Of a DNA stretch of 64,000 bases, positions 10,908-22,900 are shown in pieces. The stretch is from Rhea pennata (Eukaryota; Chordata; Aves; Rheiformes; Rheidae). The position numbers and the translations under genes were made by a program. Position 1 is the stretch's first letter. Every line of letters begins with the position of its first letter. The notes below the pieces were generated by a model. The model made no database searches, was not told the origin of the DNA, and saw only the letters and a program-made list of their open reading frames with translations. The stretch covers positions 37,695,053 through 37,759,052 of the forward strand of contig NC_084702.1 in NCBI RefSeq assembly GCF_028389875.1, read 5' to 3'.

Positions 10908-11292
10908 GCGGGGCCCCTAACGGTCCTGCCGGGCTTCCTAACGGTTCCTCTGGGGCCCCTAACGGTCCCTGCCGGGCTTCCTAACGGTCCCTGCGGCACC
11001 CCTAGCAGGTCCTTTGGGGCCGCTAACGGTCCCTGCGGGGCCCTACTGGTTCTTCCTGGGGCCGCTAAAGGCCTCTGCCGGGTCTCTAACGGTCCCTGCG
11101 GGGACCCTAACGGTCGCTGAGGAGCTCCCTAACGGTCCCTGCGGGGTTCCCTAATGGTCCCTGCGGGGCCCCTAACGGTCCCTGCAGAGATCCCTAACGG
11201 TTCCTCTGGGGGCCCCTAACGGTCCCTGCAGAGCTTCCTAACGGTTCCTTCGGAGCCCCTAACGGTCCCTGCGGGGCTTCCCAGCGGCCCCT
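10908..11292. repeat. Minisatellite of about 21-bp units with TAACGG cores
   Basis: About 18 imperfect tandem units have the core CCTAACGGTCCCTGCGGGG. Exact TAACGG occurs 13 times, at 10,918, 10,939, 10,960, 10,982, 11,024, 11,088, 11,108, 11,130, 11,173, 11,195, 11,217, 11,239 and 11,260. Degenerate versions fall at about 11,003, 11,044, 11,066, 11,152 and 11,282. Spacing is 20-22 bp or a multiple. Because 21 is a multiple of three, open frames crossing the array give seven-residue repeats; these are not evidence of a protein. TAACGG fits the MYB recognition consensus YAAC(G/T)G. Confidence 0.9.
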
Positions 11293-14200
11293 GTAGGGCG
11301 TGCCTCTGTAGGATGTCTCCCGAGGGGCTGGAGAGCGGCAGTTCAGGGCAGGGAATGCCCTCTCGCACCCTTTCAACCCCACCGAGGACAAGGCAGGCGC
11401 CTTTTTCTGGGGCTGAGGGACAACCCATTGCCCTATGCTGCGCTCCCCGGGCAGGGAGACCCCCCGACTCCCACCTCAGTGCAGCCAGTGTCACCTTGCC
11501 CTCCACCTCCCAGAGCTGGCCAGCGAGGGCTGTGGGAGAAAAACGGCTGCGGTGGGGGGCAACATCAGCAGCTTGGGGCTGCCCCTTCCCTGCAGGCGTT
11601 AATGTGACGCAGGCGCTGGGCCCCTGGTCGGGCCCGCTTTGGGGTATCCAGGGAACGAAGGGTCCCTCCAAAACAGGAGGGAGATCCTTCCTCAGGGATT
11701 AGCTAGCAAGAGACTGCCAGAAGAGGTCTGCTGCAAGCCATTGCTTCGGGGAGAAGAGAAAGCACCTGCCCACACAGAACTGGACTGAGATTATTAAATG
11801 ATTTGCCAGTGGCCACCAAGCAGATGCCAGCCAGACAAATAATGACTTTCTGCCACTATTGACCTGATACGGATGTGAACTGGTGACCTTTGAGGTGAAA
11901 TGCTCTATAGTCTATTACCAATTCCCTGAGCCACCAAATCCCCCTCACAGACAGATTCAAATATTTATGTCCATCAGCAAAACAAACTCTGCTCCAAGCA
12001 AGGCATACTGCAGATGGGGCAAGAAATGGAAATATTCAGTTGTAAAGACCAAGTAAAAAATACATCAGAGAACACAAAAAGTTGAATTTAAACATGCCAA
12101 ATTTGGGTTAATTTCATTCCTCCTTTCACTCACATCTGAAAGTATTCTCAATTAAGTGAAAATTAACGATTTAAATCTAGGCTTTTCTTTCTTTCCTTCT
12201 GTTTTCTTTCTTTTTTTTTTTAATCCAGAGACCCAGCCAAGTACTATACTATAATACAGTATGTTTACTAAGAAAAAAATCCAGGAAGATTTTCCAGATA
12301 GGATTATACAATTTAAAATCTATTCTCTATATCGTATCATAATAAGATTAATAGGCATAAAGCGAATTGGTATCTTTAAGCATGATTTCTGTATTCCTGC
12401 ACTGCTGAGTGTTCATTTTTGTATGTCTTTCATTCACCCGAGTTTCAGAAATGATACGAAGGAACACTCTGAAAAGCAGGCTGCCTTTACAGTAAGTGCT
12501 TAATGTCAGGCTTCCCAAAACAAAGGCACTCAACATTTTGAATGCTTATGCAGTACAGACTGGCTATTTCAAATAGCAAAACATAGTTTAGAAAGTTTTC
12601 CTGTACTTCAGCTATAAATAGTTCTCAAAAATACGGAATCTATTAAATATGATTGTTTGCACATGACACTAGAATGATAAGATCTGGACAAAACTCAAGA
12701 ATAGTAGCATTTCAATGGTTGGTATTGTCATGAAAATGCCACGGTTTAACCGTGACATTTGTAGAAATAAATAAAAATCTTTTTTTTTTCTATTTTGGCT
12801 TAGAGTTATAATCAAAACTTAGTGTTTTTTAGCAGAAAATCCTTCCAATTTAGTAACTGCTTTTTCACAATGTGCCCTTTTCTACCATTTTTTTTCTAGG
12901 TTCGTACTCTGATAGTTTCATTTTCATAAGTCACCAGTGAATATATTGACACTGAAAGGAAAAAGACTGACAGCCCTGGTGTCCAAAGTTGCTTCAAGGT
13001 AGGGACTATGTCTGCCTGACATACCATGTCGTAAAAGGCTGCACTTACATGCTTGAAATACCTGTCTTGCTAATATTCGTTGGTTTTGCTGGACTCTTGC
13101 AGATAGGCAATCTTTGCTCTTTCATGTCTACACTTAGAAAGAAGTTTCACAGAATGACTAGTATAGAGTAGTTTATTCAGAATAAGCCCATATATAAGAC
13201 TTATTCCAGTAAGCTAGATTCCAGAATACAAGTGCTCATTCTGATACCATTATTCAATAATAGCTATTTTGGTATAATTCCATGTAGACAAGGTCTCTGG
13301 GAGGGAGGAATGGCTGTTTTGGAAGAGAATATGTGGGCGGTGGACTGAACAACTAACCTTGCAAGTAAACTGAGTTGTAATCTTTCTGTTGATCTGTGTC
13401 CAGTGTGCAAGTCTGAATTCAAAATGGCTGTGTAAAGCATGTTGTGGAAAATGTCTGGTCAACTTTAGCACCAAACGGAACTTTGGGCTGCTATGGCAAT
13501 AGAAATAAATAGTACCTAATGGCCAATAGAATTCCCCTATGTAAATAAATTAAACTGAACAGCACATAAGATGAACTGTCAAGCAGAAGTAGCTAATGAG
13601 CAATTTAAAGAATTAAAAAATTGCAGGAGAATTCGTTCTACTCCACAGCTGTTGCTTTGGTTCAATTTCTAATGCTTTATCAGATAAATTTTTTGCTTCA
13701 GTTCTTTGCATGACTAAGTATTTCCTGTTATATTATCCAGAACTATAGGTTAATGGGAACTGAAGTCCAGAGTCTAGTCTAGAAATACAGTTGTTCAAAG
13801 AATACATGACACAGATAAATCAACTGACTTTTCAAAAGAGAGCAGTGGTATTCCAGTTGGCAACTTTTTACAGCACAGCTTACTTTATAACATCTTCCAC
13901 AGTGAATTATTCATGGCAAGGAAGCCAAAACCAAAATGGCTGATTAAATAGCAAATATATGGAACAACCATACACCTTAGGCTAGAAACTGGCCTAAAAC
14001 AACCCACTATGAAATTCTGCACTCTTCCATTTTGACTGCCAAGCAGCAGTTTTTCTACTTTTCTACTTCCCTTCTGACAACCAGACTGGCCTTATTACCT
14101 CCCTTTGTGCATGTGTGCTAAACCTACACTGGGAGATAAGTCCCTTGTTTGGAGAAAACAAGCAGGTTCTCTGTATGCTGTCACAGATGCATAGTCTCCA

Positions 14201-14873
14201 TCCAGCTGAACAGACAAAAAAAAAGAAAAAAAAAATAAAAATAAAAATGCAACCCAGAACTCTCAGACATATATGATTTTGTGGCCTATTCCACATTTTT
14301 GCTAGAACAGGTTAGCTGCTGTGCTGCACTGGTGATGCAAGTACTGTTTCTTGGCTTTAAAAAGAAGAAATAGAAACTTTGGACCGGAAAGAAATGCTTT
14401 GTCCACTGAGCTCAGTATGCTGCTATTCTAGGCAGTCATGTAATACCTGTAAGGTCCTTGGCCCTCTCCTGCTTCCCCCAAACAGTACACTCTAATAAAC
14501 TTGAGACTTTTAATATGAAATATGAAAAAAATCTCCAATATACAATGTACCACAGATAAAGAGCTGGGGAACACCAGTAATGCTCTGGGCCTTTGCACTG
14601 GGAAAGGAATTTGTCAAGGGAACCTTAGAAAGCAAATAGTCCCTCACAGAACTGAGGAAATCAAAATGTCTCCAATGGTCCAGTGATAACCACAGGGAAA
14701 GGTTCCACTAGACCAAAACACAATGGTCAGTTTTATCTCAGAGAAGTAAGAAAAATCTTGGCCAGATAATGTTGAGATCCTCCAAGGTGCACATCAGTGC
14801 AACTTTAGCTATTTCTGATGCTTTAAACAAAGGGAAATGAAAATAATGTATCAAAACACTATCTGGCATTAAG
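11293..14873. other. Intergenic DNA, nothing assigned
   Basis: Composition falls from GC-rich (to about 11,700) to AT-rich. Short open frames on both strands have no homology I recognise and no splice context. No CR1 tail, SINE body or RNA gene was seen. Confidence 0.5.
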
Positions 14874-14894
14874 AAAAAAAAAAAAAAAAAAAAA
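14874..14894. repeat. Poly(A) tract, 21 A
   Basis: Uninterrupted run of 21 A on the plus strand in intergenic DNA. Confidence 0.9.
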
Positions 14895-17800
14895 CTCAGA
14901 CAATTCTCCTCCCCTATGGTATTTATAGAGACAATGGGAGGAAAAAGAAGGTGGGAGCTGGCCTATAGCAGTTGGAATCAGGTTAACATCCATGATGGCA
15001 GTTTGGAATAACCAGCAAGGAAAATCAAGGGTTAAACGTCAAACAACAACCTATAAAACTCCATTTAGTTTTTTGGCAACAAAACGATGTGTGCAGGAAT
15101 GCTGGAAGACAGAGCAGCAGGGACTTAGGCACTGGCTATCCAGGCCCTTGCTGCTACCACGCAAACTGTCTTCTGGACAGCGAGCAGCTATGATGGATAT
15201 ACAAAAGGAACTTGAGCAGAGTGTGAAGACTTAGATGGCATTCACTACTGCTCTGTGAGGATGACTGGGTGAAATGGCATGAACACAAGCTTAAACTCCT
15301 GCCTGACAACCAGCATAGACAAATCTCACATCTTTAATCTAACACATATCATAGTCACTGGCTAAACTATGCTCACTTGCAAGGAGTGTCAAACCTATAT
15401 ACATGATTCATTACCTGCAGCCACTGCGGCAATTACTGGACTTCAGTTTCCCCCCCAAAGCCAAGAGCAAACCTTGGAATTCTGTTCCTCCCACACTCCA
15501 CTTCTGGTAAGCAAATGGTTCCTTCAGCAAAATGAGTGGGCTATCTCCTCCCCGTTAATCCCAGAAGGATTACCGCTACTGCTTTTGCTCAAGTGAGAAG
15601 CCTGCTGCAGGGATACCTGCACAGCAGCATAGAAGGAAGGTCTTCCTGTTCACAAACTACAAAATTTGATTTTCTAATGTTCTTTTATATTGGTTACCTA
15701 ATTTAGAGTATGAGAAAGTGCACTGAAAAACGGGTTTTACAGTTAATACATACTCTGCCATTTATATGAGAACATGTTAGTTGTAAGGTACCAGTGTTTC
15801 ATATTTTTGTCACTTAACCATGCTTAAAGAGGAAGATGAGTAGGCATTTGGGACAACCTTAAGATTTCTTTCTCTGGAAAAGGTCTACTTCACAGAATGT
15901 GCTTAGCGCTGATCTTGAAAATGTGTTTATTTGCTACTCTGTTTTAAGCTAATTAACCATACAAATGTACCAATTCTTTTATTGCAGAGTTTCTGGTAGG
16001 GGCTATTGCTTCCACTAAAGCCTTTAAAAATTTGAATTTTCAAAAAAAGAATATTTTCCTTCTGTGGCATTTATATTCTCAGGGTATATAAAAAATGTCA
16101 GTGTCAAGTTGCCAATGTCTTGTATGATCAAGACTTTAAATAGCAAGCAGTGGCAGTTCAATAGAGTTCCTTCCAAAGTCAGATTAATCCCTACTTGTGT
16201 TGCTTCTTTTCAGACATGCAACCCCAAATTACACTTTTCAAATATAGATGGGTTACTATGCTATTCATCTGAAATGGATTCATAACATTCTGGAATGCTT
16301 ATCACTACTTTTGATATGAAACCATTCATTTCTCTATTAGAACAGACTTTTAATGCATGCCAGGCAAGTCAATTACCTCGTGTCCTCTGACTTTCATTTC
16401 AGAATAATTTCCTGTCTGTCCTACTCCTACACAGATTATTAAAATATGCCACATGCTGCAATACAATGACACTACTTAAAAGAAAATTCCCTAAGAAACA
16501 CTGAAAATGTAAGAACATTAACAGTGACTTAGTTTGTACTATCTAATTGTTGGCAAGGAAACTTTACTATTTCATATTAAGTTTAGGGTCCAAGCATGCT
16601 TCACTGTAGGGATGGAACAAACTGACTTATAACACAAATCTGAGCTACTCTAAACCATGATATGTCCTACCCATCTGAATTAAACCTGCAATATTTTTAA
16701 ATTTCAGATTGATTCCAGTAAGAAATTAAGTCCACTTTACTGTCCCTGATGCCAGGCTGCTGCCCTTTCTATTCCTGAACGGTAGATTCTAGTTACATCT
16801 AGAGGATGTGAGACATGTACATTCCTGATCTGACTCCCCTACCCTGTTAAGCTTCCCTTTCCCGGAATAACCCTGGCATGTACCTTCTGAAATGTCTTCT
16901 TTCTGCCATTTCCACTGGTTTGATCACCCACCATGCCATCAGGCTGTTTGTGGAACCTCTTGAGAGTTGTTCAGATTTGGGAAACGATCAGAGAAGATTA
17001 GTTCAGGCACTCACAGAGGCAGAAGAGCTGAGTAGCAGCAAGAGAACCCAGAAAAACTTCCTTCAGAAGTAAGCATCAGGAAAGAGTTAGAAAACATGTA
17101 GATGGTGTTTTCTAACCACATCTCAGAAATATCAGGTCTCAAAACAAACACTTTACAGAGTTGAGGTACAATAGCAACATTAATCTGCCCCAATGCATGC
17201 AGAAACTATTTAAGTAGTGTAAAACACAAGGAAAGTCTGTATTTAAGTGTTTCTTTTATCATTATATTAATCATTTGAAAGAAAGATATTAATGCTGAAG
17301 GAAAGGAAGCATGTTAAGCAAAGACAAAACAGGCACTTTATGAAGGTCTTTATCATTTTCCTCCCTTTTTGTTTAAGATGTATTTGGTAAGCAAGAGTAA
17401 AGAATAATAATGGGCACATTTTGCTGCTGTTGACACACACATTTTCCATCTTGTAATTGCTGGGAAATACTGAGGATTGGCACACTTTGATCACATATAT
17501 TAGGCAAAAGCAGCAAGAATGATTTTAACACAGATTTCTGTTATGGAAGAGGACTACAGTAGTTCTTGAGAGTAGTGACTTGGAGGGAAAATAATTTCTC
17601 AGCTAAAACCACATCACTTGAAGAAATGACAGAATCGTTATTACTTTGTCCATCTTCACCATTACTGTTTTTACTTTGTGTAATCATGCACAAAGAGGAA
17701 GGTCAGCTCTGCCCAGCACTAATAGCAACCTCAGAACCTCTTCCAGGTTCAGTGGGAGAATTCAGCTTGTGCTACAGGTATATAAGCAAAGCTTTTTTAG

Positions 17801-19785
17801 GCTTTGAGCAAGACAACATTCAAGGGCACGCTTAACTTTCTGAGTGGATGTTCCATTGAGTATGCTCAATGCCTGTTCTTCTGTAATTTGTTTTTATAAA
17901 AGAGAGTTTTCCAGAACGGGAAATGGTATGCCTATGTATGTATAGGCAATATAGCATTCCCTGATACAATCTGAATGTGATTTGCAGAACAGTTATCCCC
18001 ATTCACTTCTGCCAAAATCTATAAATGTGGACTTAAAAGAATTCTGTAAATTAATCTGATGTCTGTGGGCTCTATATAAAACAGAGAGTTACACTCTGTT
18101 TATTAGATCTGGTTTTGTATTCATGAAAATTTTGGAATGTATTTTCACTTGACAAATGACATCGAATATATCTGAGAAAAAGATTAGTTAGTTAAATGTA
18201 GTCACCTACTAGCTTGAATAAGCATGTAACAGCTACCATTTTTACAAAAATTTAATTATTGTCAAGCTGACTTAACTTCATCTTATTCAATGGGAAGTCT
18301 CACATCATATTGAAAACATTTCTTAAAAGCTTTTGCACTAAAATGGGTACAATTGTATCTATTTAAAACCCAAGTGTGACTGTGGTCACCAAAGCAACTA
18401 TGTAAAAATAGCATCTTTAACAGATTTATTCCTGGTGTGCATTGAGTCATAGATGCTTTTCCTTCTTCTATTTTTCTGTGATTAAAATATATTTTTTACC
18501 ACTTTTAATTCCTGGTAGTTGTGCAGAATCAACACAGCTGTGGGAGAATGAGCTAGATACTTTTCCATTTGTATAAGATAAGCAGATTTATTAGCTAACC
18601 TCTGATTCTTTAATCTTTATTATCTGTGATATGGTGTGATCAGAAAAAAAACAGCTTTACTTTGAGAACCCAGGTTACGTTTTCAGGACTGGCTGTGTTG
18701 AAACCTCTCAAAAGAACAAACGTGATACAGAAAATCTAAGGCACAATGAAACACACAACTCTCCATTAAGTTATAGTTGCAGTTCCTTAAAAGCCATCTT
18801 TTAAGCATTTTCCCACGTAATGTCAGTTGGAAAAATCGCCACTATGTGATACTTTGATTGCTTGATTACTGCACTCATTGCAAATATATTTTTGGTTAAG
18901 TACACCGGTAATATTTCATACATTCTTCTAGTTGCATGATTTGTGCATAAAAAAAAATCTCTGGGAAACAATGACCCAAGAAGAATGGAATTAAGATTTC
19001 ATTTTTCTAACCTTAAAAGATTGGAAGGGAATGTCTTCTCTTTTGTGATTTCACTTTCTACTTGAAGAAAGTCAGATCTCCTATTGGAATATCCCGGATA
19101 ATTTCAAAATATTCTGGAGAATTGATGTTGACATTAAGAGGGCTTGACTATATAAAACATTTAAAATAATCTAATCTACAAAGAGGAATGAATCAGTATT
19201 TTGGCAGCCTCTTCAAGAAACACAATTCCAACTAATTCCAAATGTAACCAAAAAAGACTGAGAATACTACCTATTAGGAGTCTACAAGATAAGAGATACT
19301 AAAAAAGCACATTTGATTTACGAGGCAGGAATACGTTGAGCAGTCTAAAATCATCAATGAAGAATGCAAATAAGGAAACTAGCTGCAATTCTTCTCCGGA
19401 ACCAACAACTTGTGATTTAGTTTTACATGTCTCAGTTTTACATTTCAAGAAGAGCTGAGAAAAATACCAGTTCTAATAGACACAGCAACGAAAAATGGAG
19501 TGATTTAACATCTGAATACCTCAGAAAACCTGCCAGACTGTTACGTTAGGGCAAATGAACATCCAGTCGGCTCTGCTGTACAAATAAAATGGCCTAGAAT
19601 TGAACCTTTTGTGAAGAATAGTCAAGATTCACCCTGAGACAAATAGTCTAAAAGAAACAGCATCTAAGTCATAATCTTCTTTATATCCTGAACAGTGAGC
19701 ACAAAACTATGTCAAATAAATATGCTGAGACAGGATGACTGAAAAGCCATGAGACTTCAGTAACGATATAATCCTTTGGTCATAA
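14895..19785. other. Intergenic DNA, nothing assigned
   Basis: AT-rich, stop-dense sequence. Open frames are at most about 90 codons and none resembles a known family. Old transposon debris may be present but too decayed to recognise by eye. Confidence 0.5.
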
Positions 19786-19975
19786 GCCAGTAACTTGGTT
19801 TCTGTTCCCAACTCAGCTACTGTCCCAAATCATGTAATGGGCCAACTTCCCTTTCTGCAGCCAGCACCTCTTTAGAGATACCAGTTCTTACCTATCTCTG
19901 TAAAAAGCTTTTACACCTTCAGATGAAAAATAGTGTAAGTGCTAGATATTACATCTATTAATTAAAGCACAAGGA
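19786..19975 (+). mobile_element. Ancient MIR-like SINE (tail and core)
   Basis: The stretch reads like the MIR/core-SINE consensus in plus orientation. A segment resembling 'tcccaactcagctactg' is followed by a pyrimidine-rich part and then CTCTGTAAAAAGCTTTTAC. The next part resembles the CAGATGAAAAATAGTG tail block and ends in an ATT/TTAAT-rich end. Such elements predate the split of birds and mammals and are deeply decayed. Recognition is by pattern memory, so limits are approximate; a profile search against MIR and amniote core-SINE models would settle it. Confidence 0.5.
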
Positions 19976-22900
19976 ATTAACCTACACATTGGCTAGGAGG
20001 GAGGATTATTAATCTTCAAAGCACTTCTGTTTGCCTGCTTTGTGCTATGTTATGTACAAGATACTCTTGAGTGTGTATGCCTGTGAATATATGCGTGAAA
20101 GAGAGGGAAAGAGAAAGGCAGAATGACTATGTGCATAATAGGTCTCAATGAAAACAAAAGCTAAATCAATCTGGGTTGCCAAGAGACCTAATATTCTATT
20201 ATGATCAAAATAACGCCAAAGGAAATAGAGAGGTCAAGCAGCAGCAGCAAAAAATTTATCATCGGTCAGGGTATGAAGATCAAAATAAACTCTTAGGAGT
20301 GTTGTTGCACAGTGCAGAGGACAGGATCCAGCCTGAGAGGAAGCCAAGAGATCTTGCTTTGAAAGATATTGCCACAGTTGCAGTGTGTTACACTCACCAA
20401 AAAAGAAAGAAAGGTTGAATATTAAATGGCAACATGCTGGATCTTCTATTGGTAACAGATTTTTTTCTTAAAAACTGGACTGATAATTGTTTTACTTTAT
20501 GGCATTATTAAGAAGTTCTCCACCATCAAAGAAAGATTAACAATGTGAGAACCCAGAGGGATTAGAGAATCAAGAAAAACTGTAACTATTTAGACCAAAG
20601 ATTTGGCAAAACATAATAGTGCCCTGAGGTGTTAGAGCATAAAAAGCCAAAAGTACTTGTAGTTTGAGAATTCTGACAGGCTCAGGATTTGGAATTACAG
20701 AATTGTTAGTGTTGGCAGCTTCGTTAGAGGGCAGCTGACTCCCAATGATCTTAGTTTTGTTCTCAAAGCGGGATGTGAACGGTTCACAAAGTTCTGTTGA
20801 TGGAGGAAGAACCAGATTAGACAGCTTCCCTGCAATAAAAAGTTACAAGAGAGTAGGGCAGTCTGCCCGTTCAGCAATTAAATTGGAATAATAAGCAGAT
20901 CTGGCTTGTTTCAAAACATTTCTGTACACATTTATATGGTCCAAACTTGTAAGTGTACGTGCAGTCAAGAAGTCCTCAAACAGCATTTAACTTACAGCCC
21001 AGAACCTTCACATTTGAGTGCATCTACCAAAGAGGAGTCTACAGAAGTGGTATGTCCTTTAGGACATTACGAAGATGGTTCAGCCATTTTATATTTAAGA
21101 AAAAACAGAGAATTTCATGAGGTAAACAATAATATAACAGAAAGCATTGTTTGTCTGGTAAATGACTGTTCAGTTTAAAATGCATAAAAAGATATCAAAA
21201 ACCTTATTTAGGTTTTATTCTGCCTTAATTCAATACAGATTTTTGGGGATTTGGCCAAGAATAAATGGTAGAAACAAGTAACAAGAAATAGTGGTGACTG
21301 GCACCTCCCTCACAATTTTTATCTACAAAGCCTCTCCGGAATATCAGTCACATTGCAGACGGTTGCCCTCCAGATGAAGAAACTAAGTCAGTGGAAAAAA
21401 AATAGGTCTTGATCCTACATGGAATAAGTATGGGTTTAGACTTCATACATAAAAATATATTCTTTGAAATCAATGGAACAAATGTCATGTGCACAGCTGA
21501 ACACATGCTCAGTATTTGGGGGACTTTTGTTATATACACAAACACAATCACTCTGCAACAGAATTAGGACATTGGAATCTCCCACCCCTACTACCTCTGC
21601 CTTTTACAGCCAACTACAAATAGAGACCATACTGTCACATTTCATTCCCAGCTGAAGGAAAAATGACCTTATAGAGTGCTGGGCACACCTCTGGCACTTT
21701 TAGGGTGACAACTTATGACAGAACAGCTTTATTTTATATTGTTTTCCCTCAGGTAGACTATCTCAAAGTTATTTGACTAACATGAGCACAGTGTTAAACT
21801 TTAAAAAAAAAAAACAGATATGAGAATTAAGAAGTACACAGTAAAAATCAGAGATGCTTTGAGAGTATCTGAAATGAACTCAAGGAGGGGGGGAATAACT
21901 CTAAAACTGCTACCCTTTCCTATAGGTCGCCTGGAGCAAAAGGTTCCTGCACCACCTGGGAAGCAGGTTAGTGCCTTGGCAAGAAGCATGAATAGAAAAA
22001 AGCTTTGAGCCATCTCTCAAAATGATACCCTTGCTGATAGTGCAGGACTGAGGCAGACTGGTAACACAGGAAAAAGCATTTACTTTATTCCATGGCTGTA
22101 CCTTCTATGACCTAAGTCTGTCCCAAACAGCTTGTGGTCTCTACTGATCTTTTAGGAAGCCCCACCAAGGGACACAGTTAGAGTTAGACTATGCAAAAGC
22201 CTTAGAGGTATAATCTGTAGAGGGGCGCGTCTGTACAACCACTAACTTCAACTTTCATGTTTTCCGTTCTGGGCTTCAGCTCTAACCCCCATTTCTGTTA
22301 TGGCACTGAAACAAACAGAATGCTTAAACGTAGAAAACAAAAACAAATAGCAATACAAATGGATCCCTAGACCATCAAAGCACATATCAAAAATTGTTCC
22401 AATGCAGAAAGAGCACCTCTATAACACAAGGGACACAAGTCTGTTTGGGAGGCAAGATATAAGAGTGTTAGATATTCTTCAGCTATCACTTATTGAAATA
22501 CAAAGTATGTGGTGCGTAGTGCAATAATATTTCCCAATGAACTAACGACATTCTTCCGGAGAGAATGGAGCACAAAGATGACAACCTCATCTGAAAGCCT
22601 GAAAAAGACTGGACAGCTGTCCAACTGTGGCTGGAACTAGCCACAGAACTGAAGCATTCAGATTATTCTGTGAATTTTGCAGCAGATTCAGAGTAAAGTG
22701 GTCCAGAAGTGAATCAATTTCCTTTGCCTGTGCCCTTAAATTTGATGAATTGAAGCCCTTGGTAAAGCTACTGAAAGTCCTATTCATGACAGCTAGATCA
22801 TGGAGTACAATGTTGTTCTTGGAGCTGAAAAATAGGACATTAAGATTTGGGGGTTTAATGGCATATTGCAAAATCTTTCCTAAATTGCCTCCATATTCAT

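Noticed and set aside
10382-11671. Repeat-peptide open frames through the minisatellite on both strands
   Set aside because: Unit length near 21 bp keeps frames open and gives seven-residue repeats on several frames at once; no start context, splice sites or family match.
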